A DNA stretch of 64,000 nt from assembly GCA_965203985.1 (NCBI GenBank), contig CBDBDS010000010.1, positions 186,001 to 250,000 of the forward strand, read 5' to 3'. The notes beneath the pieces were generated by a model. It was not told the origin of the DNA and made no database searches. It saw only the letters and a list, made by a program, of their open reading frames with translations. Positions 42,278 to 51,775 of the stretch are shown here, in pieces. Position numbers and translations under genes: made by a program. How positions within the stretch are numbered: position 1 is the stretch's first letter; every line of letters starts with the position of its first letter. Source of the stretch: Bin87 sp965203985. Lineage in GTDB: Bacteria > Chloroflexota > Dehalococcoidia > Lucifugimonadales > UBA3495.

Positions 42278-43291
42278 TCAGCGCTCCGGTTGTTCGGGTT
42301 CCGCTCCCTCTTCGCCTTCGCCGTCCATTGCCGGCTGAGGCATCGGCGGGTTTGGGTTGGCCTCCATCTCCCGTTGGTACCACATGAACATCACGATGCC
42401 CGCGGAGAGGATGCTCATCATGTCGCCCGGAACCCAGAGTATGAGACCGCCCAGGCGTTGGTCGGACAGATAAGAGAAACCTTCCCACGGGCGCGGGATT
42501 TCCTGATACGCCCGGTAGATAAGTTCCTCTTGGAAGGTGATACCGGCTCCCAGCAGCGTGTTTGGCAGGACGATTAGGCCGAGGTAGAGCACGCGCAGAC
42601 CGTAGTGCAGCCTCGAACGGTGGGGCTTGGGGTCGATCACGATCCACCAGAACAGGAACCCGCTGGTCAGCATGGTTCCGTGCATCAGCTCGTGGACCCA
42701 GTCGTTGTGGACCGCGAGGTCGTGCGGGCCCGGCGCCTGCCAGATGAAGAGCAGAGCGAGGAACGTAACGGTGGTGAACACCGGGTTGGTGATCTTGCCG
42801 TAGGCCCAGCGGGCCAGAGGGGAACGCACGAGCGGGCGGATGATGTTCTTGCGGGCCCAGGTCGGCATCCCGCGCAGCATGGGCGTCAGCGGCGCGCCGA
42901 GCAGGATCAGCAGCGGGCCGACCATGCGAACCATCAGGTGCTGCACCTGGTGGACGGAGAAATAATGCTCTGCCAGGGGCTCAATCGGGGATTGCAGCGC
43001 AGCGAACAGCACTAGAATTCCCGCGAAAAAGCATGCCTTCTGCCACCCGTTGACGCGATGGGTTGGGTTGGGCCAGTTGTTGAGCCCGTTGACATAAAGG
43101 TAGACCGCGCCCAGCAGGAACAGGCTGGGTATTGGATTGGTAATGAAGCCCCAAGCGGTTGCCGGGGTCTGACCGGGCGGGATGCCCTGGTGGGCGGAGG
43201 CGATACCCGCACTCAGCGCTGCGCCGGCCAATGCGGCGGCAACGGCGCCCAACACCCAGAGACACCAACGGAGGTTGAAAGTGGCGATCAT
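42278..43291 (-). CDS. ctaG: Cytochrome c oxidase assembly factor, CtaG (caa3 type)
   Basis: 337 residues with about seven transmembrane helices. The family segments include SPIEPLAEHYFSVHQVQHLMVRMVGPLLILLGAP, with the conserved histidines in HxxQHL, and MHGTMLTSGFLFWWIVI, consistent with copper delivery to the CuB centre of haem-copper oxidases in CtaG_caa3 proteins. It overlaps the preceding gene by 4 bases (ATGA), so translation is coupled with the secreted partner. A C-terminal acidic/proline tail is extra. Confidence 0.85.
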   Translation of the reverse strand: MIATFNLRWCLWVLGAVAAALAGAALSAGIASAHQGIPPGQTPATAWGFITNPIPSLFLLGAVYLYVNGLNNWPNPTHRVNGWQKACFFAGILVLFAALQSPIEPLAEHYFSVHQVQHLMVRMVGPLLILLGAPLTPMLRGMPTWARKNIIRPLVRSPLARWAYGKITNPVFTTVTFLALLFIWQAPGPHDLAVHNDWVHELMHGTMLTSGFLFWWIVIDPKPHRSRLHYGLRVLYLGLIVLPNTLLGAGITFQEELIYRAYQEIPRPWEGFSYLSDQRLGGLILWVPGDMMSILSAGIVMFMWYQREMEANPNPPMPQPAMDGEGEEGAEPEQPER

Positions 43292-43860
43292 TGCGGCGCG
43301 TCTCCACGAGCGACGGCGCGGGCTTTCTGGTTCTGGCGAATCCGCCAGGTGAGGTAGCCGGCGCCGGCGATCAGGACAACCGCCACGCCGATGAACACGA
43401 AACCCGCCGCTGAGTCGCTATTCGGTGTCGGAACATCAAACACGAACCCGTCGGCGCCGTAGGAGCCCCCGGTGGGTGGTTCAATCAAGATGGTCGTCTC
43501 CCACCTGCCGGGGTCAAACTGCAGGGTAGCGGTGTAGAGCCCGGGAACGTTGGGGCTCAGGGCGATGTTGTCTCCGGTTTCGTCGCTTTCGCTCCAAGTG
43601 GTGAGCACTGACACCGTCAGGTCCTCCGCGGGCGCACCGGTCGAGGTCTCGCTAATCGTGATGAAGAACTGCACCGACTGGAGAGACGGCAGCGTTTGGG
43701 TGTCCACTACCGCGGTGTAGGGCCCGGTATTTGTCTCGACTCGCCGGGAGTCCTGCCCCACTATGTCTTGTCCCCACGTGGTGGGTGTCAGCCCCAACCA
43801 TGCCGCTAGGACGATGGCAAGGATCCAAGGGGGAGATGTAAAGCGGCGGATGAGCGTCAT
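43288..43860 (-). CDS. Secreted/membrane-anchored protein coupled to CtaG (YtkA/FixH-like)
   Basis: 190 residues: signal peptide (about 1-30, LAIVLAAWLGLTPTTWG), a beta-rich extracytoplasmic domain with PYTAVVDTQTLPSLQSVQFFITI and PGLYTATLQFDPGRWETTILI, and one C-terminal transmembrane helix with a basic cytoplasmic tail. The pattern recalls YtkA/FixH-like domains that often accompany copper handling or oxidase assembly. The overlap with ctaG supports a role in oxidase maturation. Confidence 0.6.
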   Translation of the reverse strand: MTLIRRFTSPPWILAIVLAAWLGLTPTTWGQDIVGQDSRRVETNTGPYTAVVDTQTLPSLQSVQFFITISETSTGAPAEDLTVSVLTTWSESDETGDNIALSPNVPGLYTATLQFDPGRWETTILIEPPTGGSYGADGFVFDVPTPNSDSAAGFVFIGVAVVLIAGAGYLTWRIRQNQKARAVARGDAPQ

Positions 43861-43931
43861 GGGTCACCAACAAATAGAGGAGCGAACCTGCGTCCGCTCC
43901 TCCATTTTACGCTACTTGCCGTTCGGCTTCG

Positions 43932-44591
43932 TTACGGCTGGAAAGTCTTACGCCAAATCCCGGGGGAGCCAGCGGCGTGGGTCATGACGTCGCGCATGCG
44001 GCCGTTGTCGGGGTGGGCCTCCCGCTGCTCCAGCCATGCCGCAGTGGACGATACCTCGGGGTTTTCGAACTCGTATACGGTGGCGTAAGCCGGCTCGCCG
44101 CGCACCGACTTCCAACGGCGACCGCGGATGCAGCCCGGCACCTTTTCGTAGTTCGGCACGTAAACGGTGGAGTACCAGTTGTTCCACTCGGCGTCGCTGG
44201 CCTCTGGCACATCCATGCGCCCGATTTGCAGCGCCGGGGACATGTCCGCGTTAGCCAATTCGTCGCTCAGGTCCGTGGGGTGGATCATCTGGTAGACGTT
44301 GTTGATGACGGTGGTTGCGACCGCGCGCGGGCCGACGCGTTGGCCCCAGGGAGTGGGCGGCCGGTTTTTGAACGCGTCGGTGTTGATCACGTCGGCCGAT
44401 TCCAGCTCATACATCGCCAGGTGCTTGGGGCCGCTGCTGGTGGCCTCGTACCGCGCGGCGTTGAGAACGCCGGGCACGGAGAGCAGCTCTTGCAAGTGTT
44501 CGGTGTTGTACCACTGGTTGAATTCTTCCTCGACGTCGGCGGGAACTTCGCACCAGACCATCATCAGGCCGGTGCCGCGCTTCTTGGGCAT
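43932..44591 (-). CDS. Duplicated dimeric alpha/beta-barrel-like protein (second member)
   Basis: 219 residues from an ATG with AGGAGG 6 bases upstream. As in 22478-23134, two halves are recognisable: MMVWCEVPADVEEEFNQWYNTEH and LQIGRMDVPEASDAEWNNWYSTVYVPNY, each followed by a PGxxxxxRY or PGCIRGRRW and a YELES/YEFEN segment. Enzymatic role unknown. Confidence 0.6.
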   Translation of the reverse strand: MPKKRGTGLMMVWCEVPADVEEEFNQWYNTEHLQELLSVPGVLNAARYEATSSGPKHLAMYELESADVINTDAFKNRPPTPWGQRVGPRAVATTVINNVYQMIHPTDLSDELANADMSPALQIGRMDVPEASDAEWNNWYSTVYVPNYEKVPGCIRGRRWKSVRGEPAYATVYEFENPEVSSTAAWLEQREAHPDNGRMRDVMTHAAGSPGIWRKTFQP

Positions 44592-44837
44592 CGTGGGCCT
44601 CCTTCTGTACGATTTCGTGAGTTCGTCGTGCGCGCTCAAGTCTAACATAGCAAACATCGGCGGTCTGTATGCGACCTGGTTGTAGCACGGACTGTTCGCC
44701 CGATGGCCCATACGCGATCCGTCGGGATCAGACGTGGTCGCCGAACGCCGGTCTTGGCGAAGGTTTCCCGTCTAACCGGAGCGTCCACCGGCCTGTGATA
44801 ACATTGCGGCCACCCCTCTCGTTTGCGCTGTGTAGCC

Positions 44838-46043
44838 ATGACCTATCCCCTGCTCTCCGGCCTGCGTGTCCTGGAAATCGGCTCGATGATTTCTGCGCCG
44901 TATTGTGGCAAGCTGCTCGCTGATGCCGGCGCCAGCGTGGTCAAAGTCGAACCACCGGGAGCTGGGGAGGACGCCCGGCGATACGGGCCGTGGCCTGACG
45001 ACGTTCCCCACCCAGAGCGCAGCGGGTTGTACCTGTACCTCAACTCCAACAAGGCAGGAATCACCGCTAATCTGGAGACACCCACGGGCCGCTCCATTAT
45101 GCGTAGGTTGGCGGCGAAGTCCGATGCGGTGGTGCACAACGTGCCCCCGGCCGACATGGAACGCCTGGGTCTGGACTACGACGCGCTGGCCGCCGAACAT
45201 CCCGAACTGGTCATGGCCAGCATCAGCCCGTGGGGTCTGTCCGGCCCGTGGCGCGACTACAAGGCCTACGACATCAACCTGGCCGCCGCCGGAGGAATCT
45301 GCGAGGGACTGGGCGAGGCGGATCGGGAGCCACTGACCTTTGGCACCCCGGAGGTCGGATACTTCGCCGGCATGGCCGCCGCTTCGTCAATCGTCATGGC
45401 GCTTTTAGGCCGAGATACGCACGGCGGTCAACACATCGACATCGCGGAGGCGGAGACGATGGCCGGGCTCTACAACGGCCCGGAAGCCCTGATGGCGGTT
45501 TACGAGTGGCGGGTCACTCGGCGTACCGGGCATCACGCCCTGGATTTCCCGTATCCCAACTGCATTCTGCGCTGCAAGGACGGCCATATCTTCGTGGGTT
45601 CACCGGAGGGACGGCAGTGGCGCCGCCTGCTGGAAATCATGGGCAACCCGGAATGGTCGCAGGAGCAGCGGTTCCGCAACCGCACCGCCATGAACAACCT
45701 GTACGCTGACGAGGTGGACGGTTACGTAGAGGCGTGGCTGGCCGACTACACCAAGGCCGAGCTGCTGGAAATCGCCCTGGAGAACCGAATTCCGTTGGCG
45801 CCGGTCCGCACCTATGAGGAAGTGCGCTCCGATCCATCGCTGGCGGATTTGTTCGTCGTAATGGAACGCGATGACACCGGTCCGGTGTCTTACCCGGGGA
45901 CGCCCTACCGGCTGCCCGAAGCTGGATCATCCGCGCCGGAGCCGGCGCCAACTTTGGGCCAGCACAATCGGGCCGTGCTTTGTGATGAACTCGGCTACAC
46001 CGCCGCGGATCTGGTGAAGCTGTACCAGACCGGGATAATCTGA
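44838..46043 (+). CDS. CaiB/BaiF-family CoA-transferase, catalytic Asp position Gly
   Basis: 401 residues with the family N-terminus (LSGLRVLEIGSMISAPYCGKLLADAGASVVKVEPP). In the alignment with the two other CaiB proteins in this window the aspartate before the MxA helix is replaced: FGTPEVGYFAGMAAA has G174 where D is expected. It may act by another mechanism, be non-catalytic, or form a heteromer with the transferase at 46390-47631. An ATG at 44838 is preferred over the upstream TTG at 44823. Confidence 0.8.
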   Translation: MTYPLLSGLRVLEIGSMISAPYCGKLLADAGASVVKVEPPGAGEDARRYGPWPDDVPHPERSGLYLYLNSNKAGITANLETPTGRSIMRRLAAKSDAVVHNVPPADMERLGLDYDALAAEHPELVMASISPWGLSGPWRDYKAYDINLAAAGGICEGLGEADREPLTFGTPEVGYFAGMAAASSIVMALLGRDTHGGQHIDIAEAETMAGLYNGPEALMAVYEWRVTRRTGHHALDFPYPNCILRCKDGHIFVGSPEGRQWRRLLEIMGNPEWSQEQRFRNRTAMNNLYADEVDGYVEAWLADYTKAELLEIALENRIPLAPVRTYEEVRSDPSLADLFVVMERDDTGPVSYPGTPYRLPEAGSSAPEPAPTLGQHNRAVLCDELGYTAADLVKLYQTGII

Positions 46044-46106
46044 CCGCTAACGCCAACGTGGCGTCCAGCCTAATCAGCGATCGCCGCCTTCTGTCATCCA
46101 TCCGCC

Positions 46107-46409
46107 ATGCTGATCCGGATCGCGATAGCTTGTGTGGTGGCCTTCCTGGGCAGTTGCCTGATCGCCCGCCAGCTTGCCATCAGGAAAAACCACCGCCCCG
46201 AGGTCATCATTATCGCCGGTATCATAGTTGGCGCGATCTGCTTCGGACTGCTCTGGACACTGAGCCTGGTCTACGGCGGCGGGTACACCAAGATTGCGGC
46301 GGCGGCTCTGCTGGCGGCAATGCCGGCTCTGGCTGCCTGGATCGTTCCGCCACGGGAGACGGCCAGGACCCGCCGCGACAGGGATACGAATGACAACCAG
46401 CGAGAATGA
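46107..46409 (+). CDS. Small membrane protein, 100 residues
   Basis: Three hydrophobic helices (IAIACVVAFLGSCLIA, VIIIAGIIVGAICFGLLWTL, IAAAALLAAMPALAAWIV) and a basic C-terminal tail. Its end overlaps the proposed start of the next CaiB gene by 20 bases. No family recognised. Confidence 0.5.
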   Translation: MLIRIAIACVVAFLGSCLIARQLAIRKNHRPEVIIIAGIIVGAICFGLLWTLSLVYGGGYTKIAAAALLAAMPALAAWIVPPRETARTRRDRDTNDNQRE

Positions 46410-47631
46410 CATGCAAACCAACCGCGGCGTGCTGAGCGGCTATCGGGTCCTGGACTTCGGTTGGGTGCTGGCCGGAGCGCTGCCGGGCATGGTCCTGGCG
46501 GATATGGGAGCGGAGGTGATCAAGGTCGAGACCCGCCAACGCCTGGACTACATGCGGATGGGCCGACCCATCGTGGGCGATCAGCCGGATCCGGAGCAGA
46601 ACCCGATGTTTCACAACGTGAACCGGGGCAAGCTCAGCGTCACCTTGAACATCGCGGAATCCGAGGCCGTCGAGTTGGCCAAGGGCCTGGCTTCGCGATG
46701 CGACGTGGTGATCGAAAACTTCTCTCCCGGCGTGATGGATCGGTTGGGCCTGGGTTACGAGGCCCTGCGGGCCGTCAAGCCGGACATCATCATGGCCTCG
46801 ATCTCGTCCACAGGGCAGGAGGGGCCGCTCCGAGACCTGCGCGCCTACGCGCCTTCCATCGGCTCGTTGTCCGGTCTGGACAGCACCATGGGCTACGAGG
46901 GTAGTGGCCCGCTGGGTTTGAAACATGCCTTCGGCGACATCTGCGGGGCTCTGCACGCGGTGTTCGCAATCGCGTCCGCGCTGTTCCACCGGAACCGAAC
47001 CGGGCAGGGTCAGTACATCGACGTGTCCATGTTGCGGGCGACGGTGGTCACCCAGGGCGTGGGCCTGATGGAGCAGGCGCTGACTGGTCGTTCGCTCCAA
47101 CCCCGTGGCAACTATGATCCGACGATGGCGCCTTACGGCAACTACCCGTGCGCTGGCGAGGACAAATGGGTGTCCATCGCGGTCAAATCAGAGGCGGAGT
47201 GGCGGTCGCTGGTGCGGGCCATGGGCTCTCCGGCGTGGGCTGCGGACGACCGATTTTCCAGCCAGTTCCGCCGCCAGCGCCACCGCCGCGAACTGGACGC
47301 GCTCTTGTCCCGATGGACATCCCAACTCGACGCGGACGCGATTACTGAGCTCTTGCAATCACGCGGGGTCGCAGCGGCTCCGATGTTGGGAGCCGAGGAA
47401 CGGCTCTTTCACCCGCACTTCATGGCGAGGGGACTGTACAGCGATACAGAGCACCCGGCGCTAGGCGCAGAGCCGGTGTTCAACCTGATGTGGAACCTGA
47501 GCAAATCGCCGTCACGGGTGCGACGCCACGCCCCGCTATTGGGCGAACACAACCGGGAAGTGCTCTGCGGCTACCTCGGGTTGACCGATGACCAACTGGG
47601 CGGATTGGAAGAGCGGCGAGTGGTATATTAG
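46390..47631 (+). CDS. CaiB/BaiF-family CoA-transferase
   Basis: 413 residues, with LSGYRVLDFGWVLAGALPGMVLADMGAEVIKVE and the catalytic aspartate candidate D183 (AFGDICGALHA). It lies 32 bases upstream of the double-hotdog hydratase gene, so activation of an acid to its CoA ester followed by hydration is a reasonable inference. A second in-frame ATG at 46411 is an alternative start. Confidence 0.84.
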   Translation: MTTSENDMQTNRGVLSGYRVLDFGWVLAGALPGMVLADMGAEVIKVETRQRLDYMRMGRPIVGDQPDPEQNPMFHNVNRGKLSVTLNIAESEAVELAKGLASRCDVVIENFSPGVMDRLGLGYEALRAVKPDIIMASISSTGQEGPLRDLRAYAPSIGSLSGLDSTMGYEGSGPLGLKHAFGDICGALHAVFAIASALFHRNRTGQGQYIDVSMLRATVVTQGVGLMEQALTGRSLQPRGNYDPTMAPYGNYPCAGEDKWVSIAVKSEAEWRSLVRAMGSPAWAADDRFSSQFRRQRHRRELDALLSRWTSQLDADAITELLQSRGVAAAPMLGAEERLFHPHFMARGLYSDTEHPALGAEPVFNLMWNLSKSPSRVRRHAPLLGEHNREVLCGYLGLTDDQLGGLEERRVVY

Positions 47632-47663
47632 CCGGGCACCGCACGAACGACGAGGAACCGACC

Positions 47664-48899
47664 ATGACCCAGCAACAGTCCCAGCAACAAGTTGTCGAAA
47701 CCCTTCCGGAAGTGGAGGGCGGCATTTCCGACGAGGCCCTGGCCGCCGCCCGCGCCATGATTGGCGTGCGGATGCGCACCGAACAATACGTGCGCCAGGC
47801 CACGCCGGATACGATGCTCAACTTCGTCAACGGCATCGGCGACGCGAACCCGCTGTTTCGGGACCAGGAATACGCTGCCTACTCCAAGTACGGCAGCATT
47901 GTCGGCCATCCGTGCGCTCCCTACATGCGCCATTGGTCGGGCCGCACCCGCTGGGGTCTGCCGGGTGTCCACGGGTTCTTCGCCGGGAACGACTGGGAGT
48001 TTTTCCGCGTGTTGCGTCCCGGCGATGCGGTGAACTGCGTTGAGCGGGTCCTGGACGTGCAGGAAAAACAGAGCGCCTACTCCGGGCGGCTGGTGATCCA
48101 GTATGTCGAGACCACCTACTCAAACCAACGGGACGAGGTGGTGGCCCGGGTGGTCGGCTGGTGCACTCGCCACCAGCGGCGCGCCTCCCGCGAGCGGGCC
48201 AAGTACGCCGACGTGCCCAAGCGCCACGAGTACACCGAGGAAGAACTGGCGCAGATCGACGAGCAGGTGCTCAACGAAACGGCGCGTGGCGGGCAACCGC
48301 GCTACTGGGAAGACACCGCAATAGGCGAAGAGCTACCGACAGTGGTGCGTGGGCCGCTATCGTTGCAGGACGTAAGCGCTTTCCTGGTCGGCACCGGCCG
48401 CTCCAGCGCCCACGGTGTGCTGCTGCGTGAGGCGATGCGCCATCCCAACCACTTCTTCAGGAACCCGGAGTCGGGCGGTGGCCTGGAGTACACGGGCATC
48501 GGTCACCTAAGGGACTCCGTCGCAGAGGCGGTGGGAGTGCCCGGCGCCTACGACTACGGCCCGCAACGGGTGTCGTGGTTGGGAACCCTCATGACCAACT
48601 GGATGGGTGACGACGCCTTCCTCAAGCGGCTCCGGGTGGAAACGCGGCGGTTCAACGTCTACGGCGACACGCAGTTCTGCAAGGGACGCGTCGCCCGCAA
48701 GTACATCCACCAGGGCAACGCGTTGGTGGATGTCGACATCTGGGCGGAAAACCAGCGCGGCGAGGTCACCGCTCCCGGCACGGCCACCGTGCTGATGCCT
48801 TCCCGCGACCCGAGGAACCCCTGGTTCACCGACGGCAGCCACCTTTCCTTGCGGGATGTAACGTTGCCAGAAGAGGCGCCGCCCATCCTGCCGGTGTGA
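47664..48899 (+). CDS. Double-hotdog acyl-CoA hydratase/dehydratase-like protein
   Basis: 411 residues. The N-terminal hotdog (NFVNGIGDANPLFRDQEYAAYSKYGSIVGHPCAPYM) is a clear FAS1/MaoC-dehydratase-N domain, with the acyl-CoA-binding pattern GDxNPLxxDxxYA. The C-terminal hotdog follows a charged linker and ends in VDVDIWAENQRGEVTAPGTATVLM. Similar proteins hydrate enoyl-CoAs. It is the last gene of the CaiB cluster on this strand. Confidence 0.75.
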   Translation: MTQQQSQQQVVETLPEVEGGISDEALAAARAMIGVRMRTEQYVRQATPDTMLNFVNGIGDANPLFRDQEYAAYSKYGSIVGHPCAPYMRHWSGRTRWGLPGVHGFFAGNDWEFFRVLRPGDAVNCVERVLDVQEKQSAYSGRLVIQYVETTYSNQRDEVVARVVGWCTRHQRRASRERAKYADVPKRHEYTEEELAQIDEQVLNETARGGQPRYWEDTAIGEELPTVVRGPLSLQDVSAFLVGTGRSSAHGVLLREAMRHPNHFFRNPESGGGLEYTGIGHLRDSVAEAVGVPGAYDYGPQRVSWLGTLMTNWMGDDAFLKRLRVETRRFNVYGDTQFCKGRVARKYIHQGNALVDVDIWAENQRGEVTAPGTATVLMPSRDPRNPWFTDGSHLSLRDVTLPEEAPPILPV

Positions 48900-48906
48900 G
48901 CGCGAG

Positions 48907-49455
48907 TCAGTAGGCGAATATCTCGTCTACGGAGCAGGCGAAACCGGGCAGCACCGGTTCGCAGGCCAGCGTATCTCCGGGGCCGAACTTATGCACGGTG
49001 CCATCGTCGTGGTGGGCCACTATCTGCCGCACACCGGGATATATCACCAGAACCAGGCGCACACCGGCCTCGAGCCATAATCGCACTTTGCGATCCAAAA
49101 GCGGTTGGCGGTCGTTGGGTGAGAAAACCTCCACCACCAAGTCTGGTATGACTTGGACATAGCCACGTGGCTGTGGGCGGCTTGCCATGCGCTCATAAGA
49201 GATGAATGCGTAATCCGGTGCGAGAACGGTACCCTGAGCGAGTTGGAAGCCGGTTTCCGCCATTCGGCTGGTGCCGAGGCGATTCTGCCTGACGAATCCT
49301 CCCACGGAAACCGTAAATTCCGCTCCCACGAATCCATGGTCATCGCCTGCCGGCGGCATTTCAATCAATTCTCCTTGAATGAGCTCGCGCCGCATACCGT
49401 CGCCGGGCATGGCCAGCAAGTCGTCGGCGGTCAGCGGTTTTTTGGCGGTGGTCAT
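48907..49455 (-). CDS. Uma2-family (DUF820) restriction-endonuclease-like protein
   Basis: 182 residues of the Uma2 family: LTADDLLAMPGDGMRRELIQGELIEM at the N-terminus, the central segment VLAPDYAFIS, then PDLVVEVFSPNDR and KVRLWLEAGVRLVLVIYP. These include the PD...EVxSP core of the PD-(D/E)XK fold. Biological role unknown; the family is widespread in Chloroflexota and cyanobacteria. ATG at 49455 chosen because it starts the conserved part. Confidence 0.82.
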   Translation of the reverse strand: MTTAKKPLTADDLLAMPGDGMRRELIQGELIEMPPAGDDHGFVGAEFTVSVGGFVRQNRLGTSRMAETGFQLAQGTVLAPDYAFISYERMASRPQPRGYVQVIPDLVVEVFSPNDRQPLLDRKVRLWLEAGVRLVLVIYPGVRQIVAHHDDGTVHKFGPGDTLACEPVLPGFACSVDEIFAY

Positions 49456-49528
49456 GGCCAGTGTCTCCGGTGCGCGCGTAGATACGGTTTGCGCCGTGCC
49501 CCCCAGTATATCGAACCGAAAGGTCTGT

Positions 49529-50749
49529 TCAGGGGACCACGCGCACAAACCGCCGCCGCCCCGCCCGCACCACGTCGCCAGCGTTCAAGCTGGGTTCGTC
49601 GCCCATGGATGCGGTCGTCCGCTGGCCGTCAGCCCGGATCAACTCGACGGCCCCCTGAGTGAGCAGGCGGCGCGCTTCGCCGTTGCTGCTCACCAGCCCG
49701 GTCTGCACCAGCAGGCGGTGGATCGGCAACCCGGACACTTCAGTCAGGGCCACCTCCGGTATGTCGTCCGGGAGATCCCGGCGTTGTACCACCTGCTCGA
49801 AATGGGCTTGGGCAGAGTCGGCGGCGTCGCCATCGTGGAAAGTGGTGGTTATCCGGTGGGCCAATCCCTTCTTGAAATCCATGGGGTTGGCGGTCTCGGA
49901 TTCCATCGCGTGCGTCATCTCGGCGATGTCCGCGTCCGGCACGTCGGTCAGGTACTCGTAGTAGGAAGAGATCAGCTCGTCGGGCAGGGACATGAGCTTG
50001 CCGTACATTTCCTCAGGCGGCTCTTCCAACGCCACGTAGTTGCCGAGGCTCTTGCTCATCTTCTGCACGCCGTCGGTTCCCACCAGGATGGGCATCATGA
50101 AACACTGCTGAGGGGTTTGTCCCATCATCCCCTGCAGTTCGCGGCCGACCAGCAGGTTGAACATCTGGTCCGTGCCGCCGAATTCCACGTCCGACTCGAT
50201 GACCACGGAGTCGTACGCCTGCATCAATGGGTAGAGCATCTCGGTGATGGCGATGGGCTGGTTCTGCGAGTAGCGGTTGGCGAAATCTTCGCGGTGCAGG
50301 AATTGATTAATGGTGAACCGGCTGGTGAGTTCGATGACGTTGGCCAGGGTGAATTCGCCAAACCACTGGCTCTGCCATTCGACCTGGGTGCGGTCGCGGT
50401 CGACCACCTTGAAGAACTGGCGCATGTACGACTCGGCGTTCTCCAGCACCTCGGCATGAGTGAGCATGGTGCGCGTTGCCGAACGGCCTGATGGATCGCC
50501 GATCTGGGCGGTCCAATCGCCCACAATCAGGATTACCTGGTGCCCGAGATCCTGAAGCTGGCGGAGCTTACGGAGCCCGACCACGTGACCCAGGTGGATG
50601 TCCGGCCGGCTGGGGTCGAATCCCATCTTCAGGCGCAGCGGCGTGCCCCGCCGCAGCATGTCGGTGAAATCTTCCTCGGAGATGATCCGGCTCACGCCTC
50701 GCCGCGTGATGGTGGACAGGTTTTCGGGGATCTGGACTTGGCTGGTCAA
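49529..50749 (-). CDS. tyrS: Tyrosyl-tRNA synthetase
   Basis: 406 residues. The class I signature HLGH is at 52-55 (HIGH equivalent) and KMSKS at 230-234. VGDWTAQIGDPSGRS and FGGTDQMFNLLVGRELQ bind tyrosine and adenylate. The C-terminus has an S4-like RNA-binding domain (IHRLLVQTGLVSSNGEARRLLTQGAVEL). Charges tRNA-Tyr in the cytoplasm. Confidence 0.95.
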   Translation of the reverse strand: MTSQVQIPENLSTITRRGVSRIISEEDFTDMLRRGTPLRLKMGFDPSRPDIHLGHVVGLRKLRQLQDLGHQVILIVGDWTAQIGDPSGRSATRTMLTHAEVLENAESYMRQFFKVVDRDRTQVEWQSQWFGEFTLANVIELTSRFTINQFLHREDFANRYSQNQPIAITEMLYPLMQAYDSVVIESDVEFGGTDQMFNLLVGRELQGMMGQTPQQCFMMPILVGTDGVQKMSKSLGNYVALEEPPEEMYGKLMSLPDELISSYYEYLTDVPDADIAEMTHAMESETANPMDFKKGLAHRITTTFHDGDAADSAQAHFEQVVQRRDLPDDIPEVALTEVSGLPIHRLLVQTGLVSSNGEARRLLTQGAVELIRADGQRTTASMGDEPSLNAGDVVRAGRRRFVRVVP

Positions 50750-50788
50750 CGCTCACCTCGCCTCTGTTGGTCAACTCTGACCGGCGGA

Positions 50789-51775
50789 TCAGGCGTTTTC
50801 CTGCCGGTCGTGCTGCTCGAGCACCAGACGGGCGTTTGCCACGTCCCGGTTCATCTGGGAGATGAGGGCATCGATGCCATCAAAGGTTTCCTGGCCGCGC
50901 AGCCGGGAAACGAACTCGAGCTTCAGGTTTTCGTCGTAGATGTCGTCCGAGAAATCCAGCAGGTGCGCTTCGATCAGGCGCTGGCTGAGGCCGAAGGTGG
51001 GTCTCACGCCGATGCTGGTGGCCGCCATGTGCCGCACTCCGTTTACGGTGGCGTAGGTAGCGTACACGCCGTCGGCCGGGATCACGAAGTTCTCGATGGG
51101 AATGATGTTGGCGGTGGGGAAGCCCAGCTGGCGCCCCATCTTGGCGCCGTGCACAACGATGCCGTCGGTGGCGTAGGGCCGTCCCAGCAGGAATTCGGCG
51201 CCATCGACGTTGCCGTCGGCCAGCGCGTTGCGGACCCGTCGGCTGCGCACGGTGCTGCCTTCCAGTTCCAGGGGAGGTACCGTTTCCACCCAGAAGCCGA
51301 GGGCCGCGCCCCGGCGCCGCAGATAGTCCAGGTTACCACTGCGGTTCCGCCCCAGGGCGAAGTCGGGGCCGGTAACGATGCCCCGCATGTGGAGGCAGTC
51401 GACCAGCATGTGCGTGAATTCGTTAGCGTCAAGGTTGGCGATGTCGTTGGTGAACTCGACGCAGATCACGCTCTCGATTCCGGCGTCGTGCAACAGCCGG
51501 ATTTTCTCTTCGGGGGTGATGATCTTGGTTACGGTGCGTTCGGGGTTCACCACTTCGGCGGGATGGTTGCTGAAAGTGATGACAGTGGGGATCAGCGGCG
51601 GGCCAGCCAATTCCAGCATCCGGCGAAGTAGGTGACGGTGTCCCCGGTGCACGCCGTCAAACACGCCAATGGTGACAACCGTGCCTCTGCCGGGCTGGGG
51701 GGATGCATCGGCCAGTGCCTGACGAAAGGCTCCCCGGCCCGGAGTTCCGGAAGTTGCATTGTCCGAGGAGAGCAT
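50789..51775 (-). CDS. ribF: Bifunctional riboflavin kinase/FAD synthetase
   Basis: About 328 residues from the ATG at 51775 (longer in-frame starts exist up to 51895, none with a clear ribosome site). The FAD synthetase motif TIGVFDGVHRGHRHLL is near the N-terminus. The riboflavin kinase domain has GRPYATDGIVVHGAKMGRQLGFPTANI and TSIGVRPTF. It makes FMN and FAD from riboflavin, which suits the flavin enzymes nearby. Confidence 0.92.
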   Translation of the reverse strand: MLSSDNATSGTPGRGAFRQALADASPQPGRGTVVTIGVFDGVHRGHRHLLRRMLELAGPPLIPTVITFSNHPAEVVNPERTVTKIITPEEKIRLLHDAGIESVICVEFTNDIANLDANEFTHMLVDCLHMRGIVTGPDFALGRNRSGNLDYLRRRGAALGFWVETVPPLELEGSTVRSRRVRNALADGNVDGAEFLLGRPYATDGIVVHGAKMGRQLGFPTANIIPIENFVIPADGVYATYATVNGVRHMAATSIGVRPTFGLSQRLIEAHLLDFSDDIYDENLKLEFVSRLRGQETFDGIDALISQMNRDVANARLVLEQHDRQENA

